From assembly GCF_026153515.1 (NCBI RefSeq), contig NZ_CP110644.1, forward strand, positions 5,273,501 through 5,337,500: a stretch of 64,000 bases of DNA. Direction: 5' to 3'. The notes below the pieces were generated by a model. It did not search any database and had not been told where the DNA came from. It saw nothing but the letters and a program-made list of their open reading frames with translations. The position numbers were made by a program, and so were the translations under genes. The stretch comes from Pseudomonas sp. KU26590. GTDB taxonomy: Bacteria; Pseudomonadota; Gammaproteobacteria; Pseudomonadales; Pseudomonadaceae. Of this stretch, positions 35,166 to 46,250 are shown one piece after another (the first letter of the stretch is position 1; each line of letters starts with the position of its first letter).

Positions 35166-36281
35166 ATGCCTTACGTACCCAGTGATGCGTTGTCTCAGCA
35201 TTTTCAGAGCAACGGAGACGACCTCACCCGCAAGGTCGAAGAACTCCTCGGTTCGGTCGCCCCGGACAGCCCCAATCTTCCGCTCTACCGCGACATGACC
35301 CTGACCGTCCTGCGCATGGCCCAGGACGACCTGAATCGCTGGAATGCCAAAATCACCCTGCAAGCGCTGCGCGAGCTGGAAAATGCCTTTCGGGTGCTCG
35401 AACGATTCAAAGGCCGTCGCAAGGTCACGGTGTTCGGCTCCGCTCGTACTCCCCTTGAACATCCTGTTTATGCGCTGGCCCGTGAATTGGGCAAGCAATT
35501 GGCAGCCTCCGACCTGATGGTCATCACCGGCGCCGGTGGCGGGATCATGGCCGCGGCACACGAAGGCGCGGGTCTGGATCACAGCCTGGGCTTCAACATC
35601 ACCCTGCCGTTCGAGCAGCACGCCAATGCGACCGTGGATGGCACCGGCAATCTGCTGCCGTTCCACTTCTTCTTCACGCGTAAGCTGTTTTTCGTCAAAG
35701 AGGCTGACGCGCTGGTGCTCTGCCCGGGCGGGTTTGGCACGCTCGATGAGGCGCTGGAAGTGCTGACACTGATCCAGACCGGCAAAAGCCCGCTGGTTCC
35801 GATCGTGCTGCTGGATGCACCGGGCGGTACGTTCTGGGAAGGCGCGCTCAGTTTCATCAAGGACGAACTGGAGGCGAATAAATACATTCTGCCCACGGAC
35901 ATGAACCTGATGAAGCTGGTGTACAGCGCCGATGAGGCTGTCGCCGAGATCAACCGCTTCTACAGCAACTTCCACTCCAGCCGTTGGTTGAAGAACACCT
36001 TCGTCATTCGCATGCACCACGCCCTGAGCGAACAGGCGCTGAACGCCCTGCAGGACCGGTTCGCCGATCTGCGGTTAAGCGGCGAATTTCAGCAATACGG
36101 TCATCAGGACGAATATGACGAAGCGCAGTTCAGCCACCTCACGCGCCTGGCGTTCGCCTTCAGCGGCCGTAATCATGGCCGCTTGCGCGAACTGGTGGAC
36201 TGCATAAACCTGGAGGAGAACTGGGCGAAACCTGCTCAATCTCGGCGGGCCCAAGGAACCGAGCCCGCAAAATCGATTTAA
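35166..36281 (+). CDS. LOG-family (lysine-decarboxylase-like) protein
   Basis: A 371-residue protein whose central Rossmann-like domain contains the LOG signatures: VTVFGSARTP, ITGAGGGIMAAAHEGA and PGGFGTLDEALEVLTLIQTGK (PGGxGTxxE). Classic LOG enzymes are about 190 residues and release cytokinin-type bases from their monophosphates. This longer form has additional N- and C-terminal helices of about 80 and 100 residues, so nucleotide hydrolysis is likely but the substrate is not established. AAGGAG precedes the ATG. It converges on recX. Confidence 0.85.
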   Translation: MPYVPSDALSQHFQSNGDDLTRKVEELLGSVAPDSPNLPLYRDMTLTVLRMAQDDLNRWNAKITLQALRELENAFRVLERFKGRRKVTVFGSARTPLEHPVYALARELGKQLAASDLMVITGAGGGIMAAAHEGAGLDHSLGFNITLPFEQHANATVDGTGNLLPFHFFFTRKLFFVKEADALVLCPGGFGTLDEALEVLTLIQTGKSPLVPIVLLDAPGGTFWEGALSFIKDELEANKYILPTDMNLMKLVYSADEAVAEINRFYSNFHSSRWLKNTFVIRMHHALSEQALNALQDRFADLRLSGEFQQYGHQDEYDEAQFSHLTRLAFAFSGRNHGRLRELVDCINLEENWAKPAQSRRAQGTEPAKSI

Positions 36282-36329
36282 CGTGCAATGCTTGAAGGCG
36301 TGCTTGCGCGCCTTCACGCCAATCGAGTA

Positions 36330-36797
36330 TCAATCGTCGTTGCCCTTGCCACTCAGCAAACGACCAATCAGCTCTGGCGGGTATCCGCGATAACTCAGAA
36401 AGCGCATCTGCTGCCCACGTTCGCGGGCATCCCTGGGCAGTTGGCCGCTGAACTTGCGCTGCCACAGTGCTTCCAGTTTTTCCCACCAGTCGACGCCGCA
36501 CTCACGCAGCGCCTGTTCGATGTCCGGACGCAGCAAGCCCCGCTGGCCCAGCTCTTCGCGGATACGCAAAGGGCCGTGGCCAGAACGGGCACGGTAGGAA
36601 ACAAAGCTTTCGAGGTATCGGGATTCAGACAGCAGACCCTCTTCCGTCAGACGGTCGAGCGCTGCGTCAATCAATTCGGGGGGAGCGCCGCGCTGACGCA
36701 GTTTGCGCGTCAGCTCGACACGACCATGCTCGCGGCGCGCGAGCAGGTCCATTGCGGTACGCCTTACAGCGACGGGCGTATCGAGCACAGCTGGCAT
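36330..36797 (-). CDS. recX: RecX, RecA regulator
   Basis: A 155-residue helical protein that caps growing RecA filaments and inhibits RecA activities. It has three-helix repeats with basic surfaces ([31 protein letters not shown] and similar). It starts eight bases after the recA stop codon on the same strand, so it is cotranscribed with recA and therefore under its SOS control. Confidence 0.96.
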   Translation of the reverse strand: MPAVLDTPVAVRRTAMDLLARREHGRVELTRKLRQRGAPPELIDAALDRLTEEGLLSESRYLESFVSYRARSGHGPLRIREELGQRGLLRPDIEQALRECGVDWWEKLEALWQRKFSGQLPRDARERGQQMRFLSYRGYPPELIGRLLSGKGNDD

Positions 36798-36805
36798 GAC
36801 GGGGA

Positions 36806-37870
36806 TCAGATGTCCGCGTCAGCTTCGACTTCAGCCACATCGTCTGCCGCAACGCGGGACGATTGGGCCTTCACATCAGGCGCTGCGGTCAGCAGTTTCT
36901 CGCGAATCAGCTTCTCGAGGGTGGTGCCGATTTCCGGGTTGTCCGCCAGGAACTTCGCGGAGTTGGCTTTACCTTGACCGATCTTGCTGCCCTGATAGCT
37001 GTACCAGGCACCGGATTTCTCCAGCAAACCGTGCAGCACGCCGAGGTCGATGATCTCGCCGTTACGGTAGATGCCCTTGCCGTAGAGAATCTGGAACTCA
37101 GCCTGACGGAACGGCGGGGCCACCTTGTTCTTCACGACTTTGACGCGGGTTTCGCTACCGACGACTTCGTCGCCTTCCTTGACCGCGCCCGTACGGCGGA
37201 TGTCCAGACGGACCGACGCATAGAACTTCAATGCGTTACCACCGGTGGTGGTTTCCGGGCTGCCGAACATCACACCGATCTTCATACGGATCTGGTTGAT
37301 GAAGATAACGAGGCAGTTGGCAGTCTTGATGTTACCGGTGATCTTACGCAGCGCCTGGGACATCAGTCGGGCTTGCAGGCCGACGTGCATGTCGCCCATT
37401 TCGCCTTCGATTTCAGCTTTTGGTACCAGAGCGGCCACGGAGTCGACGACGATGACGTCAATGGCGTTCGAACGCACCAGCATGTCGGTGATTTCGAGGG
37501 CCTGTTCGCCGGTGTCTGGCTGGGAGACCAGCAGGTCGTCAACGTTGACGCCCAGCTTGCCGGCGTACTCTGGATCGAGCGCGTGCTCGGCGTCGACGAA
37601 TGCGCAGGTGGCACCCATTTTCTGGGCTTCTGCGATCACGGACAGAGTGAGGGTGGTTTTACCCGAAGATTCCGGGCCGTAGATTTCAACGATCCGGCCT
37701 TTTGGCAGGCCACCGATACCGAGTGCGATATCGAGACCCAGCGAGCCGGTGGAGATAGCAGGAATAGCCTGGCGGTCATGGTCACCCATGCGCATTACGG
37801 CACCTTTGCCGAATTGACGCTCGATCTGACCCAAGGCCGCAGCCAAGGCTTTCTTCTTGTTGTCGTCCAT
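36806..37870 (-). CDS. recA: RecA recombinase
   Basis: A 354-residue recombinase and LexA coprotease. Walker A (GPESSGKT) is at residues 65-72, and the [25 protein letters not shown] segment contains DNA-binding loops. The C-terminus is acidic ([13 protein letters not shown]), as usual. A LexA box lies 43 bases upstream of the start. It is flanked by recX downstream and pncC upstream. Confidence 0.99.
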   Translation of the reverse strand: MDDNKKKALAAALGQIERQFGKGAVMRMGDHDRQAIPAISTGSLGLDIALGIGGLPKGRIVEIYGPESSGKTTLTLSVIAEAQKMGATCAFVDAEHALDPEYAGKLGVNVDDLLVSQPDTGEQALEITDMLVRSNAIDVIVVDSVAALVPKAEIEGEMGDMHVGLQARLMSQALRKITGNIKTANCLVIFINQIRMKIGVMFGSPETTTGGNALKFYASVRLDIRRTGAVKEGDEVVGSETRVKVVKNKVAPPFRQAEFQILYGKGIYRNGEIIDLGVLHGLLEKSGAWYSYQGSKIGQGKANSAKFLADNPEIGTTLEKLIREKLLTAAPDVKAQSSRVAADDVAEVEADADI

Positions 37871-37912
37871 TGAATCCTCTCGTAATAGGTTAGGCCTTGA
37901 CGGCCGATATAA

Positions 37913-37928
37913 CTGTATAAGTAGCCAG
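37913..37928 (-). promoter_or_regulatory. LexA (SOS) box of recA
   Basis: CTGGCTACTTATACAG on the minus strand matches the CTG-N10-CAG consensus exactly. It lies between pncC and recA, 43 bases upstream of the recA ATG, where it would overlap the recA promoter. Confidence 0.88.
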
Positions 37929-37955
37929 TATTATTCCACAGGGTCTGACGCGCGC

Positions 37956-38456
37956 CTACCCCTGATTTGGTATTTCTCCGCGAGAGAGCCTTACAAGCCC
38001 CTCTAGCGCCGCGCTCACCGTTTGTCGGCGGACCGCATCGCGGTCACCTGCAAATAGAAAGCGCTCGGCGATCAATCGTTCCGCCATGCCCCAGCAGACC
38101 CACACCGTACCCACGGGTTTCTCCGCCGAGCCCCCGTCCGGCCCGGCCACCCCGCTGACCGCAACCGAAAACTGCGCACCGCTGTTTGCCTGCGCACCCT
38201 TGGCCATGGCTTCGACCACTTCGCGGCTAACAGCGCCGACCTGGGCGAACAGCGCTTCCGGCACCGCCAGTTGTCGGGTCTTCTGCCGGTTGGAGTAGGT
38301 GACATACCCGGCCTCGAACCAGGCCGAACTCCCTGGAACACGGGTGATGGCTTCGGCGATGCCGCCTCCGGTACAGGACTCGGCAGTGCTGACCTGCGCG
38401 CCTGCCGCCAGCAGCTGCTGACCCAGGGTTGCTGCCAGGTGAGTGATGTCGTCCAA
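37956..38456 (-). CDS. pncC: Nicotinamide-nucleotide amidase (CinA C-terminal type)
   Basis: A 166-residue stand-alone CinA C-domain that deamidates NMN to NaMN in pyridine-nucleotide recycling. The conserved TAESCTGGGIAEAITRVPGSSAWFEAGYVTYSN and SVAVSGVAGPDGGSAEKPVGTVW are present. The likely start is TTG at 38456 (LDDITHLAATLG), which has GGAG eight bases upstream; no ATG fits, and the longer frame upstream is unrelated. It lies just upstream of recA with its SOS box between, a common pseudomonad linkage. Confidence 0.88.
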   Translation of the reverse strand: MDDITHLAATLGQQLLAAGAQVSTAESCTGGGIAEAITRVPGSSAWFEAGYVTYSNRQKTRQLAVPEALFAQVGAVSREVVEAMAKGAQANSGAQFSVAVSGVAGPDGGSAEKPVGTVWVCWGMAERLIAERFLFAGDRDAVRRQTVSAALEGLVRLSRGEIPNQG

Positions 38457-38559
38457 AGGGGTTCTCCGTATTGATTGCCGCAAAGCAGACACGCTACACC
38501 AGCCGGGTTGATGTGCAATACAGGACGCGACCTGAATACAGATCACGCCTGCATGCCAT

Positions 38560-38691
38560 CTATTTGCGCTCCGGTTTTTCGGGGCAGGGTTTCTTGACGG
38601 TTTCCACGATGGTTTCCCGTGGCCGTCGCTTGGCCTCCTCCAGAGGGATGAAGCGACCGTTGGTTGAATCTCGTCCTCGCTTGCGTTGCAT
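38560..38691 (-). CDS. Small basic protein of 43 residues
   Basis: A short open frame encoding MQRKRGRDSTNGRFIPLEEA and continuing to ...KPCPEKPERK. It has a well-placed AAGGA ribosome binding site seven bases before the ATG and strongly charged composition. The motif RGRDSxxGxFIP resembles short conserved proteins I recall from other Pseudomonas genomes, with no known function. It sits in the otherwise empty gap between pncC and mutS, on the pncC strand. The overlapping frames in other phases have no ribosome binding site. Confidence 0.65.
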   Translation of the reverse strand: MQRKRGRDSTNGRFIPLEEAKRRPRETIVETVKKPCPEKPERK

Positions 38692-38939
38692 GGCGCAATC
38701 CTTGTCGATAATGCCGCCTCCAATCGGGCGGTGCTCGACATCCTAGCCAGCTCGAAGCGTCTCGTGTCGGTTCGGAAACGCGCCGTGACGAATCAGCCGG
38801 ACCTGCGTCCCGAGAACGTGCGTGGTAACCTTGCCGCCATCGCAAAAGCAATCGGATATGACGTCCAGCCACGTAGGTGGAATCCCCGTCGTAGCCCGAA
38901 ACTTGCCTCAATCTCCTACAGAATTTGCCTAAATAACTG
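38692..38939. other. Divergent promoter region upstream of mutS
   Basis: It separates mutS (plus) from the small minus-strand ORF. An 84-codon open frame crosses it on the plus strand but lacks a ribosome binding site and any recognisable domain, so I do not call it. No clear promoter boxes stand out. Confidence 0.45.
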
Positions 38940-41519
38940 ATGAATAAAGCAATTTCAGACCTCTCCTCGCACACCCCCATGATGCAGCAATACTGGCGGC
39001 TGAAAAATCAGCACCCCGACCAGTTGATGTTCTACCGCATGGGTGACTTCTACGAGATCTTCTACGAAGACGCCAAAAAGGCGGCCAAGCTGCTCGACAT
39101 CACGTTGACCGCCCGGGGTCAGTCAGCGGGGCAAAGCATTCCCATGTGCGGCATCCCCTATCACGCAGCGGAAGGCTATCTGGCCAAGCTGGTGAAACTG
39201 GGCGAGTCGGTGGTCATCTGCGAACAGATCGGCGATCCGGCGACCAGCAAAGGGCCGGTTGATCGTCAGGTGGTGCGCATCATCACGCCGGGCACCGTCA
39301 GCGACGAAGCGTTGCTGGACGAGCGTCGGGATAACCTCATTGCCGCCGTGCTGGGTGACGAGCGCCTGTTCGGCCTGGCCGTGCTGGACATCACCAGCGG
39401 CAATTTCTCGGTGCTGGAAATCAAGGGCTGGGAAAACCTGCTGGCCGAGCTTGAGCGGATCAACCCGGTGGAGCTGCTGATTCCCGATGACTGGCCCCAG
39501 GGCCTGCCGGCAGAGAAACGCCGCGGTGCCCGTCGTCGCGCGCCGTGGGACTTTGAGCGCGATTCGGCGCACAAAAGCCTGTGCCAGCAATTCTCCACTC
39601 AGGACCTGAAAGGCTTCGGCTGCGAGAACCTGACCCTGGCGATCGGCGCGGCGGGCTGTCTGTTGGGTTACGCCAAGGAAACCCAGCGCACGGCATTGCC
39701 GCACCTGCGCAGCCTGCGCCATGAGCGCCTCGATGACACAGTGATTCTGGACGGCGCCAGCCGCCGCAACCTGGAACTGGACACCAATCTGGCGGGCGGC
39801 CGCGACAACACGCTGCAGTCGGTGATGGATCGCTGTCAGACCGCCATGGCCACGCGCCTGCTGACCCGCTGGCTGAACCGGCCGCTGCGTGATCTGCAGA
39901 TCCTCCAAGCCCGGCAGGAGTCGATTGGTTGCTTCCTTGAGCGCTACCGCTTCGAGAACCTGCAGCCGCGACTGAAAGAGATCGGCGACATCGAGCGCAT
40001 CCTCGCGCGTATCGGGCTGCGCAACGCCCGTCCCCGTGACCTGGCGCGTCTGCGTGATGCCCTGAGCGCGTTGCCCGAACTGCAATTGGCACTGGCCGAG
40101 CTCGAAGCGCCGCACATTCAGCAATTGGCGAAAACGGCGAGCACTTACCCGGAGCTGGCCGACCTGCTGCAACGCGCGATTATCGACAATCCGCCTGCCG
40201 TGATTCGCGACGGCGGCGTACTGAAGACCGGTTACGACGCCGAGCTCGATGAATTGCTGTCCCTGAGCGAGAACGCCGGGCAGTTCCTTATCGATCTGGA
40301 AACTCGGGAGAAGGCGCGCACCGGGCTGGCCAACCTAAAGGTCGGCTACAACCGCGTGCACGGCTATTTCATCGAGCTGCCGAGCAAGCAGGCGGAACAG
40401 GCGCCGGCCGATTACATCCGCCGCCAGACGCTCAAGGGCGCAGAGCGTTTCATCACCCCTGAGCTCAAGGAATTCGAAGACAAGGCGTTGTCGGCCAAGA
40501 GCCGCGCGCTGGCTCGGGAAAAGATGCTCTATGAGACGCTGCTGGAAGACCTGATCGGTCATCTCGCGCCGCTGCAGGACACCGCCGCCGCGCTGGCCGA
40601 GCTGGACGTGCTGAGCAACCTGGCCGAGCGTGCGCTGAATCTGGACCTCAACCGTCCGCGTTTCACTGACGAGCCGTGCATGCGCATCGAGCAAGGTCGT
40701 CACCCGGTGGTGGAGCAGGTTCTGTCGTCGCCGTTCGTGGCCAACGACCTGGACTTGAACGACAACACGCGCATGCTGGTAATCACCGGTCCTAACATGG
40801 GCGGTAAATCCACCTACATGCGTCAGACCGCTTTGATCGTGCTGCTGGCGCATATCGGCAGCTTCGTGCCGGCGGCGAGCTGCGAACTCTCGCTGGTCGA
40901 CCGTATCTTCACGCGTATCGGTTCAAGCGATGACCTGGCCGGCGGACGCTCCACCTTCATGGTGGAGATGAGCGAGACGGCGAACATTCTGCACAACGCC
41001 ACCGACAAAAGCCTTGTGCTGATGGATGAAGTCGGACGTGGCACCAGCACCTTCGACGGGCTTTCGCTGGCGTGGGCCGCGGCGGAATGCCTCGCCCAGC
41101 TGCGCGCGTACACACTGTTCGCCACACATTACTTCGAGCTGACCGTATTGCCGGAAAGCGAGCCGCTGGTGGCCAACGTGCATCTGAATGCTACCGAGCA
41201 CAACGAGCGCATTGTCTTCCTGCACCGCGTGCTGCCGGGCCCGGCAAGCCAGAGTTATGGTCTTGCCGTGGCGCAACTGGCCGGCGTGCCGGCGCGCGTC
41301 ATCACGCGGGCGAAGGAGCATCTGTTGCGCCTGGAGACCACCAGCTTGCCCCATGAGCAGCCCCGGGCCAAGCCGGGCAAACCACCGCTACCGATGCAGA
41401 GCGATATGTTCGCAAGCTTGCCGCACCCTGTTCTGGACGAGTTGTCGAACCTGAAGATCGACGACCTGACGCCGCGTCAGGCGCTTGAGTTGTTGTATTC
41501 GATGAAGACACGCATCTAA
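38940..41519 (+). CDS. mutS: MutS, DNA mismatch recognition protein
   Basis: An 859-residue mismatch-repair ATPase. The mismatch-binding Phe-x-Glu is at F37-E39 ([15 protein letters not shown]). Connector, lever and clamp domains follow. The C-terminal ATPase carries Walker A (GPNMGGKST), the signature and Walker B ([17 protein letters not shown]) and the helix-turn-helix dimerisation end. The final residues ([14 protein letters not shown]) match pseudomonad MutS. The ribosome binding site is weak. fdxA follows after 239 bases. Confidence 0.98.
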   Translation: MNKAISDLSSHTPMMQQYWRLKNQHPDQLMFYRMGDFYEIFYEDAKKAAKLLDITLTARGQSAGQSIPMCGIPYHAAEGYLAKLVKLGESVVICEQIGDPATSKGPVDRQVVRIITPGTVSDEALLDERRDNLIAAVLGDERLFGLAVLDITSGNFSVLEIKGWENLLAELERINPVELLIPDDWPQGLPAEKRRGARRRAPWDFERDSAHKSLCQQFSTQDLKGFGCENLTLAIGAAGCLLGYAKETQRTALPHLRSLRHERLDDTVILDGASRRNLELDTNLAGGRDNTLQSVMDRCQTAMATRLLTRWLNRPLRDLQILQARQESIGCFLERYRFENLQPRLKEIGDIERILARIGLRNARPRDLARLRDALSALPELQLALAELEAPHIQQLAKTASTYPELADLLQRAIIDNPPAVIRDGGVLKTGYDAELDELLSLSENAGQFLIDLETREKARTGLANLKVGYNRVHGYFIELPSKQAEQAPADYIRRQTLKGAERFITPELKEFEDKALSAKSRALAREKMLYETLLEDLIGHLAPLQDTAAALAELDVLSNLAERALNLDLNRPRFTDEPCMRIEQGRHPVVEQVLSSPFVANDLDLNDNTRMLVITGPNMGGKSTYMRQTALIVLLAHIGSFVPAASCELSLVDRIFTRIGSSDDLAGGRSTFMVEMSETANILHNATDKSLVLMDEVGRGTSTFDGLSLAWAAAECLAQLRAYTLFATHYFELTVLPESEPLVANVHLNATEHNERIVFLHRVLPGPASQSYGLAVAQLAGVPARVITRAKEHLLRLETTSLPHEQPRAKPGKPPLPMQSDMFASLPHPVLDELSNLKIDDLTPRQALELLYSMKTRI

Positions 41520-41758
41520 CGTCATTCGTAACAAGCTGTTAGAATCCCGCGCGGTTCGGGACGCTGTGAGCTCTTAGCCTGGCTTTACAGCGCACCTGGC
41601 CGCGTTTGAACGCAGCGAACCAAGGTCGGACATCGCCGCGCAGGACACCTTGCCTGCCGCGTTGCTCGAGAAGCTGAGTTTTACGGCCGGGGGACGTCCC
41701 GTACCTGGCAAGCCGGACTGAACGGCCTTGCTGCCGCCGCCTGAGGAGAGAATTAGAA

Positions 41759-42082
41759 ATGACCTTCGTCGTCACCGACAACTGCATCAAGTGCAAGTAC
41801 ACCGACTGCGTAGAAGTCTGTCCGGTGGACTGCTTTTACGAAGGCCCGAACTTCCTGGTGATTCACCCGGACGAGTGCATCGACTGTGCCCTGTGCGAGC
41901 CTGAGTGCCCTGCGAATGCGATCTTCTCGGAAGACGAGATTCCCGCCGGCATGGAGAATTTCATTCAGCTGAACACAGAGCTGGCTGAAATCTGGCCCAA
42001 CATCACGGAACGCAAAGAAGCGCTGCCGGATGCCAAGGAGTGGGACGGCAAGACCGGCAAGATCGCCGATCTGGAGCGCTAA
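41759..42082 (+). CDS. fdxA: FdxA, 7Fe ferredoxin
   Basis: A 107-residue Azotobacter-type ferredoxin I with one [3Fe-4S] and one [4Fe-4S] cluster. The cysteines occur in [19 protein letters not shown] and [15 protein letters not shown], followed by the long C-terminal extension typical of this class. It shuttles electrons and is a probable partner of the Fpr reductase. A TAGAAT box near 41540 in the 239-base upstream region may be its -10 element, without a clear -35. A terminator follows directly. Confidence 0.96.
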   Translation: MTFVVTDNCIKCKYTDCVEVCPVDCFYEGPNFLVIHPDECIDCALCEPECPANAIFSEDEIPAGMENFIQLNTELAEIWPNITERKEALPDAKEWDGKTGKIADLER

Positions 42083-42094
42083 GCGCCTGCTGAT

Positions 42095-42120
42095 AAAAAA
42101 AGGCCCTTCGGGGCCTTTTT
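42095..42120 (+). terminator. Terminator of fdxA
   Basis: AAAAAGGCCC-TTCG-GGGCCTTTTT, a UUCG-capped stem with a T-run, starts 13 bases after the fdxA stop. Confidence 0.92.
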
Positions 42121-42159
42121 GCGTGGTGGCCTGGTTGCAGCCTCACTTTTCTGCAGACG

Positions 42160-42292
42160 AAAAAAGGGGCGGTATGACCCGCCCACATTTTTTCCATAAT
42201 CCCTTCAATCCGTGTTCATCATCCTGATGAATCGCATCCTGCGATGTCCTTGAGCAGTCGTCCTTGACCGCCTGTACCAATCCGTCGGTACA
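42160..42292 (-). ncRNA. rsmZ: RsmZ, CsrA/RsmA-sequestering small RNA
   Basis: A 133-base RNA gene convergent with fdxA and downstream of rpoS, its standard pseudomonad location. The 5' end begins TGTACCGACGGATTGGTACA, a hairpin with GGA in its loop. It continues with hairpins presenting GGA in ATCGC-AGGAT-GCGAT and TTCATC-AGGAT-GATGAA. I count eight GGA motifs, the RsmA/RsmE binding sites. The 3' end is an intrinsic terminator (GGGCGG-GTCATA-CCGCCC then six T). RsmZ titrates RsmA-type translational repressors under GacS/GacA control. A -10 box TAATAT lies six bases before the predicted start. Confidence 0.93.
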
Positions 42293-42298
42293 GGACTG

Positions 42299-42304
42299 AT
42301 ATTA
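42299..42304 (-). promoter_or_regulatory. -10 box of rsmZ
   Basis: TAATAT on the minus strand, six bases before the predicted first nucleotide of RsmZ. No good -35 hexamer is visible at the usual spacing, as expected for an activator-dependent promoter. Confidence 0.65.
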
Positions 42305-42463
42305 GTGATTTAAACGGTCAGGGCAAGCGCCGAGAGTTTTCAGGAAAATTCAGCCGCTGGCCGGCGCTAGTCTTAAATTGCTCATTAAATCAATGGGATA
42401 ACCATCGGCTTTCAACTGACGGAGACATAATCCGCCAAAGAAGAGACGATAACTCACATAACG

Positions 42464-42481
42464 CGTAAGAAATGGCTTACA
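42464..42481 (-). promoter_or_regulatory. GacA upstream activating sequence of rsmZ
   Basis: TGTAAGCCATTTCTTACG on the minus strand fits the GacA box TGTAAG-N6-CTTACA with one mismatch. Its centre is about 180 bases upstream of the predicted RsmZ start, the distance known for pseudomonad rsmZ genes. Confidence 0.87.
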
Positions 42482-42487
42482 GCGTGA

Positions 42488-42502
42488 GTAAGCATCACTT
42501 AC
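42488..42502. promoter_or_regulatory. Second GacA-box-like palindrome
   Basis: GTAAGCATCACTTAC has the same half sites as the GacA box but an N5 spacer and weaker flanks. It lies seven bases from the canonical box. It may be a second, weaker binding site. Confidence 0.45.
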
Positions 42503-42576
42503 CCGGTTGTGAAAGTGGACACGGGCCCATCAAAAAACTGTCATGCAATATCCATCTAAAGCACATTCAACCGACA

Positions 42577-42604
42577 TAAAAAAGCCCCGACTGATCGGGG
42601 CTCT
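42577..42604 (-). terminator. Terminator of rpoS
   Basis: On the minus strand AGCCCCGA-TCAG-TCGGGGCT is followed by a T-run, about 40 bases past the rpoS stop codon. Confidence 0.9.
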
Positions 42605-42642
42605 CATTGTGCTTGATGTAACTTACGCCAACCCTCTGCGCC

Positions 42643-43647
42643 TTATTGAAAGAGTGACTCGCTGGATAAACCGTTCTTCTCGAGAATCTCGCGAAGACGC
42701 TTTAACCCTTCCACTTGAATCTGCCGCACACGCTCACGGGTAAGGCCGATTTCCAGCCCGACGTCTTCAAGGGTGCTGCTCTCGTGCCCGCGCAGGCCGA
42801 ATCGACGGACAACGACTTCACGCTGTTTGTCGGTCAACTCGGAAAGCCATTGGTCGATGCTTTGCGACAGATCATCGTCCTGGAGCAGCTCGCACGGGTC
42901 GGTGGGGCGGTCGTCGGTCAGGGTGTCGAGCAGCGTCTTGTCCGAATCTGGACCCAGCGACACATCCACAGAAGACACACGCTCGTTGAGGCCCAGCATG
43001 CGCTTGACCTCACCGACCGGCTTCTCCAGCAGGTTGGCGATTTCTTCGGGAGAGGGTTCATGGTCCAGCTTCTGCGTCAGCTCCCGCGCGGCGCGCAAGT
43101 AGACGTTAAGCTCTTTGACCACATGAATTGGCAGACGGATCGTGCGCGTCTGATTCATGATCGCACGCTCGATGGTCTGACGAATCCACCAGGTGGCGTA
43201 GGTCGAGAACCGGAATCCACGCTCCGGATCGAATTTTTCGACTGCTCGAATCAGGCCCAGATTGCCCTCCTCGATCAGGTCCAGCAATGACAGACCACGA
43301 TTGACGTAGCGCCTGGCGATTTTCACGACCAGCCGCAGATTGCTCTCAATCATGCGTTTGCGCCCAGCCGGATCGCCGCTTTGCGACAGTCGCGCAAAGT
43401 GGACTTCTTCTTCCGGGGAGAGCAGGGGGGAAAAGCCGATTTCATTGAGGTACAGCTGCGTAGCATCCAGTGCCCGAGTGTAATCAATGTACTTATGCTG
43501 TTTGAGCGCTGCAGAGTTTTTAGGTTTCGCGCGAACGGAAGGTGTAGCTGGCTTCTCATCCGTTGCAGAATCCAGGACGATTACGGGCTCCATGAGGAGT
43601 ACCTCGTCGTCTATGTCAAACTCCGGCACTTCTTTGCTGAGAGCCAT
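42643..43647 (-). CDS. rpoS: RpoS, stationary-phase sigma factor
   Basis: A 334-residue sigma-70-family factor controlling stationary-phase and general stress genes. Region 1.2 ([21 protein letters not shown]), region 2 ([12 protein letters not shown]...[16 protein letters not shown]), region 3 and region 4 HTH ([27 protein letters not shown]) are intact. The protein has no truncation or frameshift. It follows nlpD on the same strand; in other gamma-proteobacteria the main rpoS promoter lies inside nlpD. rsmZ and its terminator region lie downstream. Confidence 0.98.
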   Translation of the reverse strand: MALSKEVPEFDIDDEVLLMEPVIVLDSATDEKPATPSVRAKPKNSAALKQHKYIDYTRALDATQLYLNEIGFSPLLSPEEEVHFARLSQSGDPAGRKRMIESNLRLVVKIARRYVNRGLSLLDLIEEGNLGLIRAVEKFDPERGFRFSTYATWWIRQTIERAIMNQTRTIRLPIHVVKELNVYLRAARELTQKLDHEPSPEEIANLLEKPVGEVKRMLGLNERVSSVDVSLGPDSDKTLLDTLTDDRPTDPCELLQDDDLSQSIDQWLSELTDKQREVVVRRFGLRGHESSTLEDVGLEIGLTRERVRQIQVEGLKRLREILEKNGLSSESLFQ

Positions 43648-43750
43648 TGTTATAGTCCTTTGGTGAGTTCGACCTCAAGCTCCAGTGACGCCTTCTTCCA
43701 TGGCAGCACTTGAGCCTGTCCCCTCTACGCAGGAACAGGCTGACAACCGA

Positions 43751-44644
43751 TCAGCGACGTGGCAAAAATTCCAGTGGATCTACCGGTTTACCCTGGCGGC
43801 GAATCTCGAAATGCAGTTTCACCCGGTCAGTTCCCGTTGAGCCCATCTCGGCAATACTTTGCCCTGCCTTGACCTGTTGTCCCTCCCGAACCAAGAGCCG
43901 ACGGTTATGTCCGTATGCACTGACGTAGGTATCGCTGTGTTTGATGATGACCAACTCGCCGTAGCCCCTTAATCCACTTCCGGCGTATACCACTGTCCCA
44001 TCAGACGCGGCCAAAACAGGCTGTCCCAAATCACCAGCGATATCAATTCCTTTATTCAAACTACCGTTTGAAGAGAACTTGCTGATCAAAACGCCGCTTG
44101 TCGGCCATGTCCAGCCGCTTGGAGAGCGGGCGCCGGTGACCACGGTTGTGTTGACCGGCGTGGTGGTCGAGTTGCTTGTCGGCGGTGGTGTCGTCGCGGC
44201 GACGGCGCCTACGGGCCTTGAAATGACGGTGGTTTTCAGCGATCCGGACGGCGATGACGAACTGCTCGTGGTGGTCTGTGGAACGCCTGCCGAGCCAGCG
44301 GCCACTGCCGTGGACGGAGAGTTGGCGCGCCCGTCAAAGCGGATCGTCTGACCGACATGAATAGTGAATGGCTCTGGAATGCTGTTGCGCGCGGCCAGCG
44401 CTTTCCAGTCCCAGCCGTAACGGAATGCAATGGAAAACAGCGTGTCGCCGCGCTTCACGACGTACTGACCGGTGGTGACCGGCTGACGGGTTGGCACCGT
44501 CGATTTGCCGTTACGGTCGACAATGCGCACGCCGCCGGATGGCGTGCTGGAGCAGCCGACCAGAAGGATACTCAGGGCAACTCCAATCACCAGACGCTGA
44601 AAACTTGTTGAAGAACTACGCTGCCGAATGACTGTGAGACTCAC
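43751..44644 (-). CDS. nlpD: NlpD-type lipoprotein with LysM and degenerate M23 domain
   Basis: A 297-residue lipoprotein. The lipobox LLVGC (lipidated Cys about residue 31) is followed by a LysM peptidoglycan-binding domain (YVVKRGDTLFSIAFRYGWDWKALAARN) and a Ser/Thr-rich linker. The C-terminal LytM/M23 domain lacks the metal ligands: NKGIDIAG replaces HxGxD, and KLHFEI replaces HxH. This matches NlpD proteins that activate cell-division amidases rather than cut peptidoglycan themselves. It lies in the conserved surE-pcm-nlpD-rpoS order. Confidence 0.95.
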   Translation of the reverse strand: MSLTVIRQRSSSTSFQRLVIGVALSILLVGCSSTPSGGVRIVDRNGKSTVPTRQPVTTGQYVVKRGDTLFSIAFRYGWDWKALAARNSIPEPFTIHVGQTIRFDGRANSPSTAVAAGSAGVPQTTTSSSSSPSGSLKTTVISRPVGAVAATTPPPTSNSTTTPVNTTVVTGARSPSGWTWPTSGVLISKFSSNGSLNKGIDIAGDLGQPVLAASDGTVVYAGSGLRGYGELVIIKHSDTYVSAYGHNRRLLVREGQQVKAGQSIAEMGSTGTDRVKLHFEIRRQGKPVDPLEFLPRR

Positions 44645-44823
44645 CCGCCACTCCCTTTACCGGTGACTGAAAAAGAAACTGCCCTGTGTCGTGAAAAGAC
44701 CAGACAGCCATGAAAAATATGGTGTGAGACGGCGCTGCGGCAGTTGACCGAAGCATCGTTGCAAAACGCCAGCCTGTAGACCGGCAGCGTCTTGTGGAAT
44801 TCATTGCCACCGCAAAATAGCGC

Positions 44824-46237
<1,414 letters not shown>

Positions 46238-46250
<13 letters not shown>

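Noticed and set aside
36863..37873. Open frame of 336 codons antisense to recA
   Set aside because: It mirrors recA codon structure exactly, has no ribosome binding site and encodes low-complexity Asp/Val-rich sequence; a GC-rich antisense shadow.
38686..38940. Plus-strand 84-codon frame ahead of mutS
   Set aside because: No ribosome binding site, no recognisable domain, and it overlaps the better supported minus-strand small ORF at its left end.
42643..43647. Possible rpoS inactivation, common in laboratory lineages
   Set aside because: The frame is full length with all sigma regions intact.
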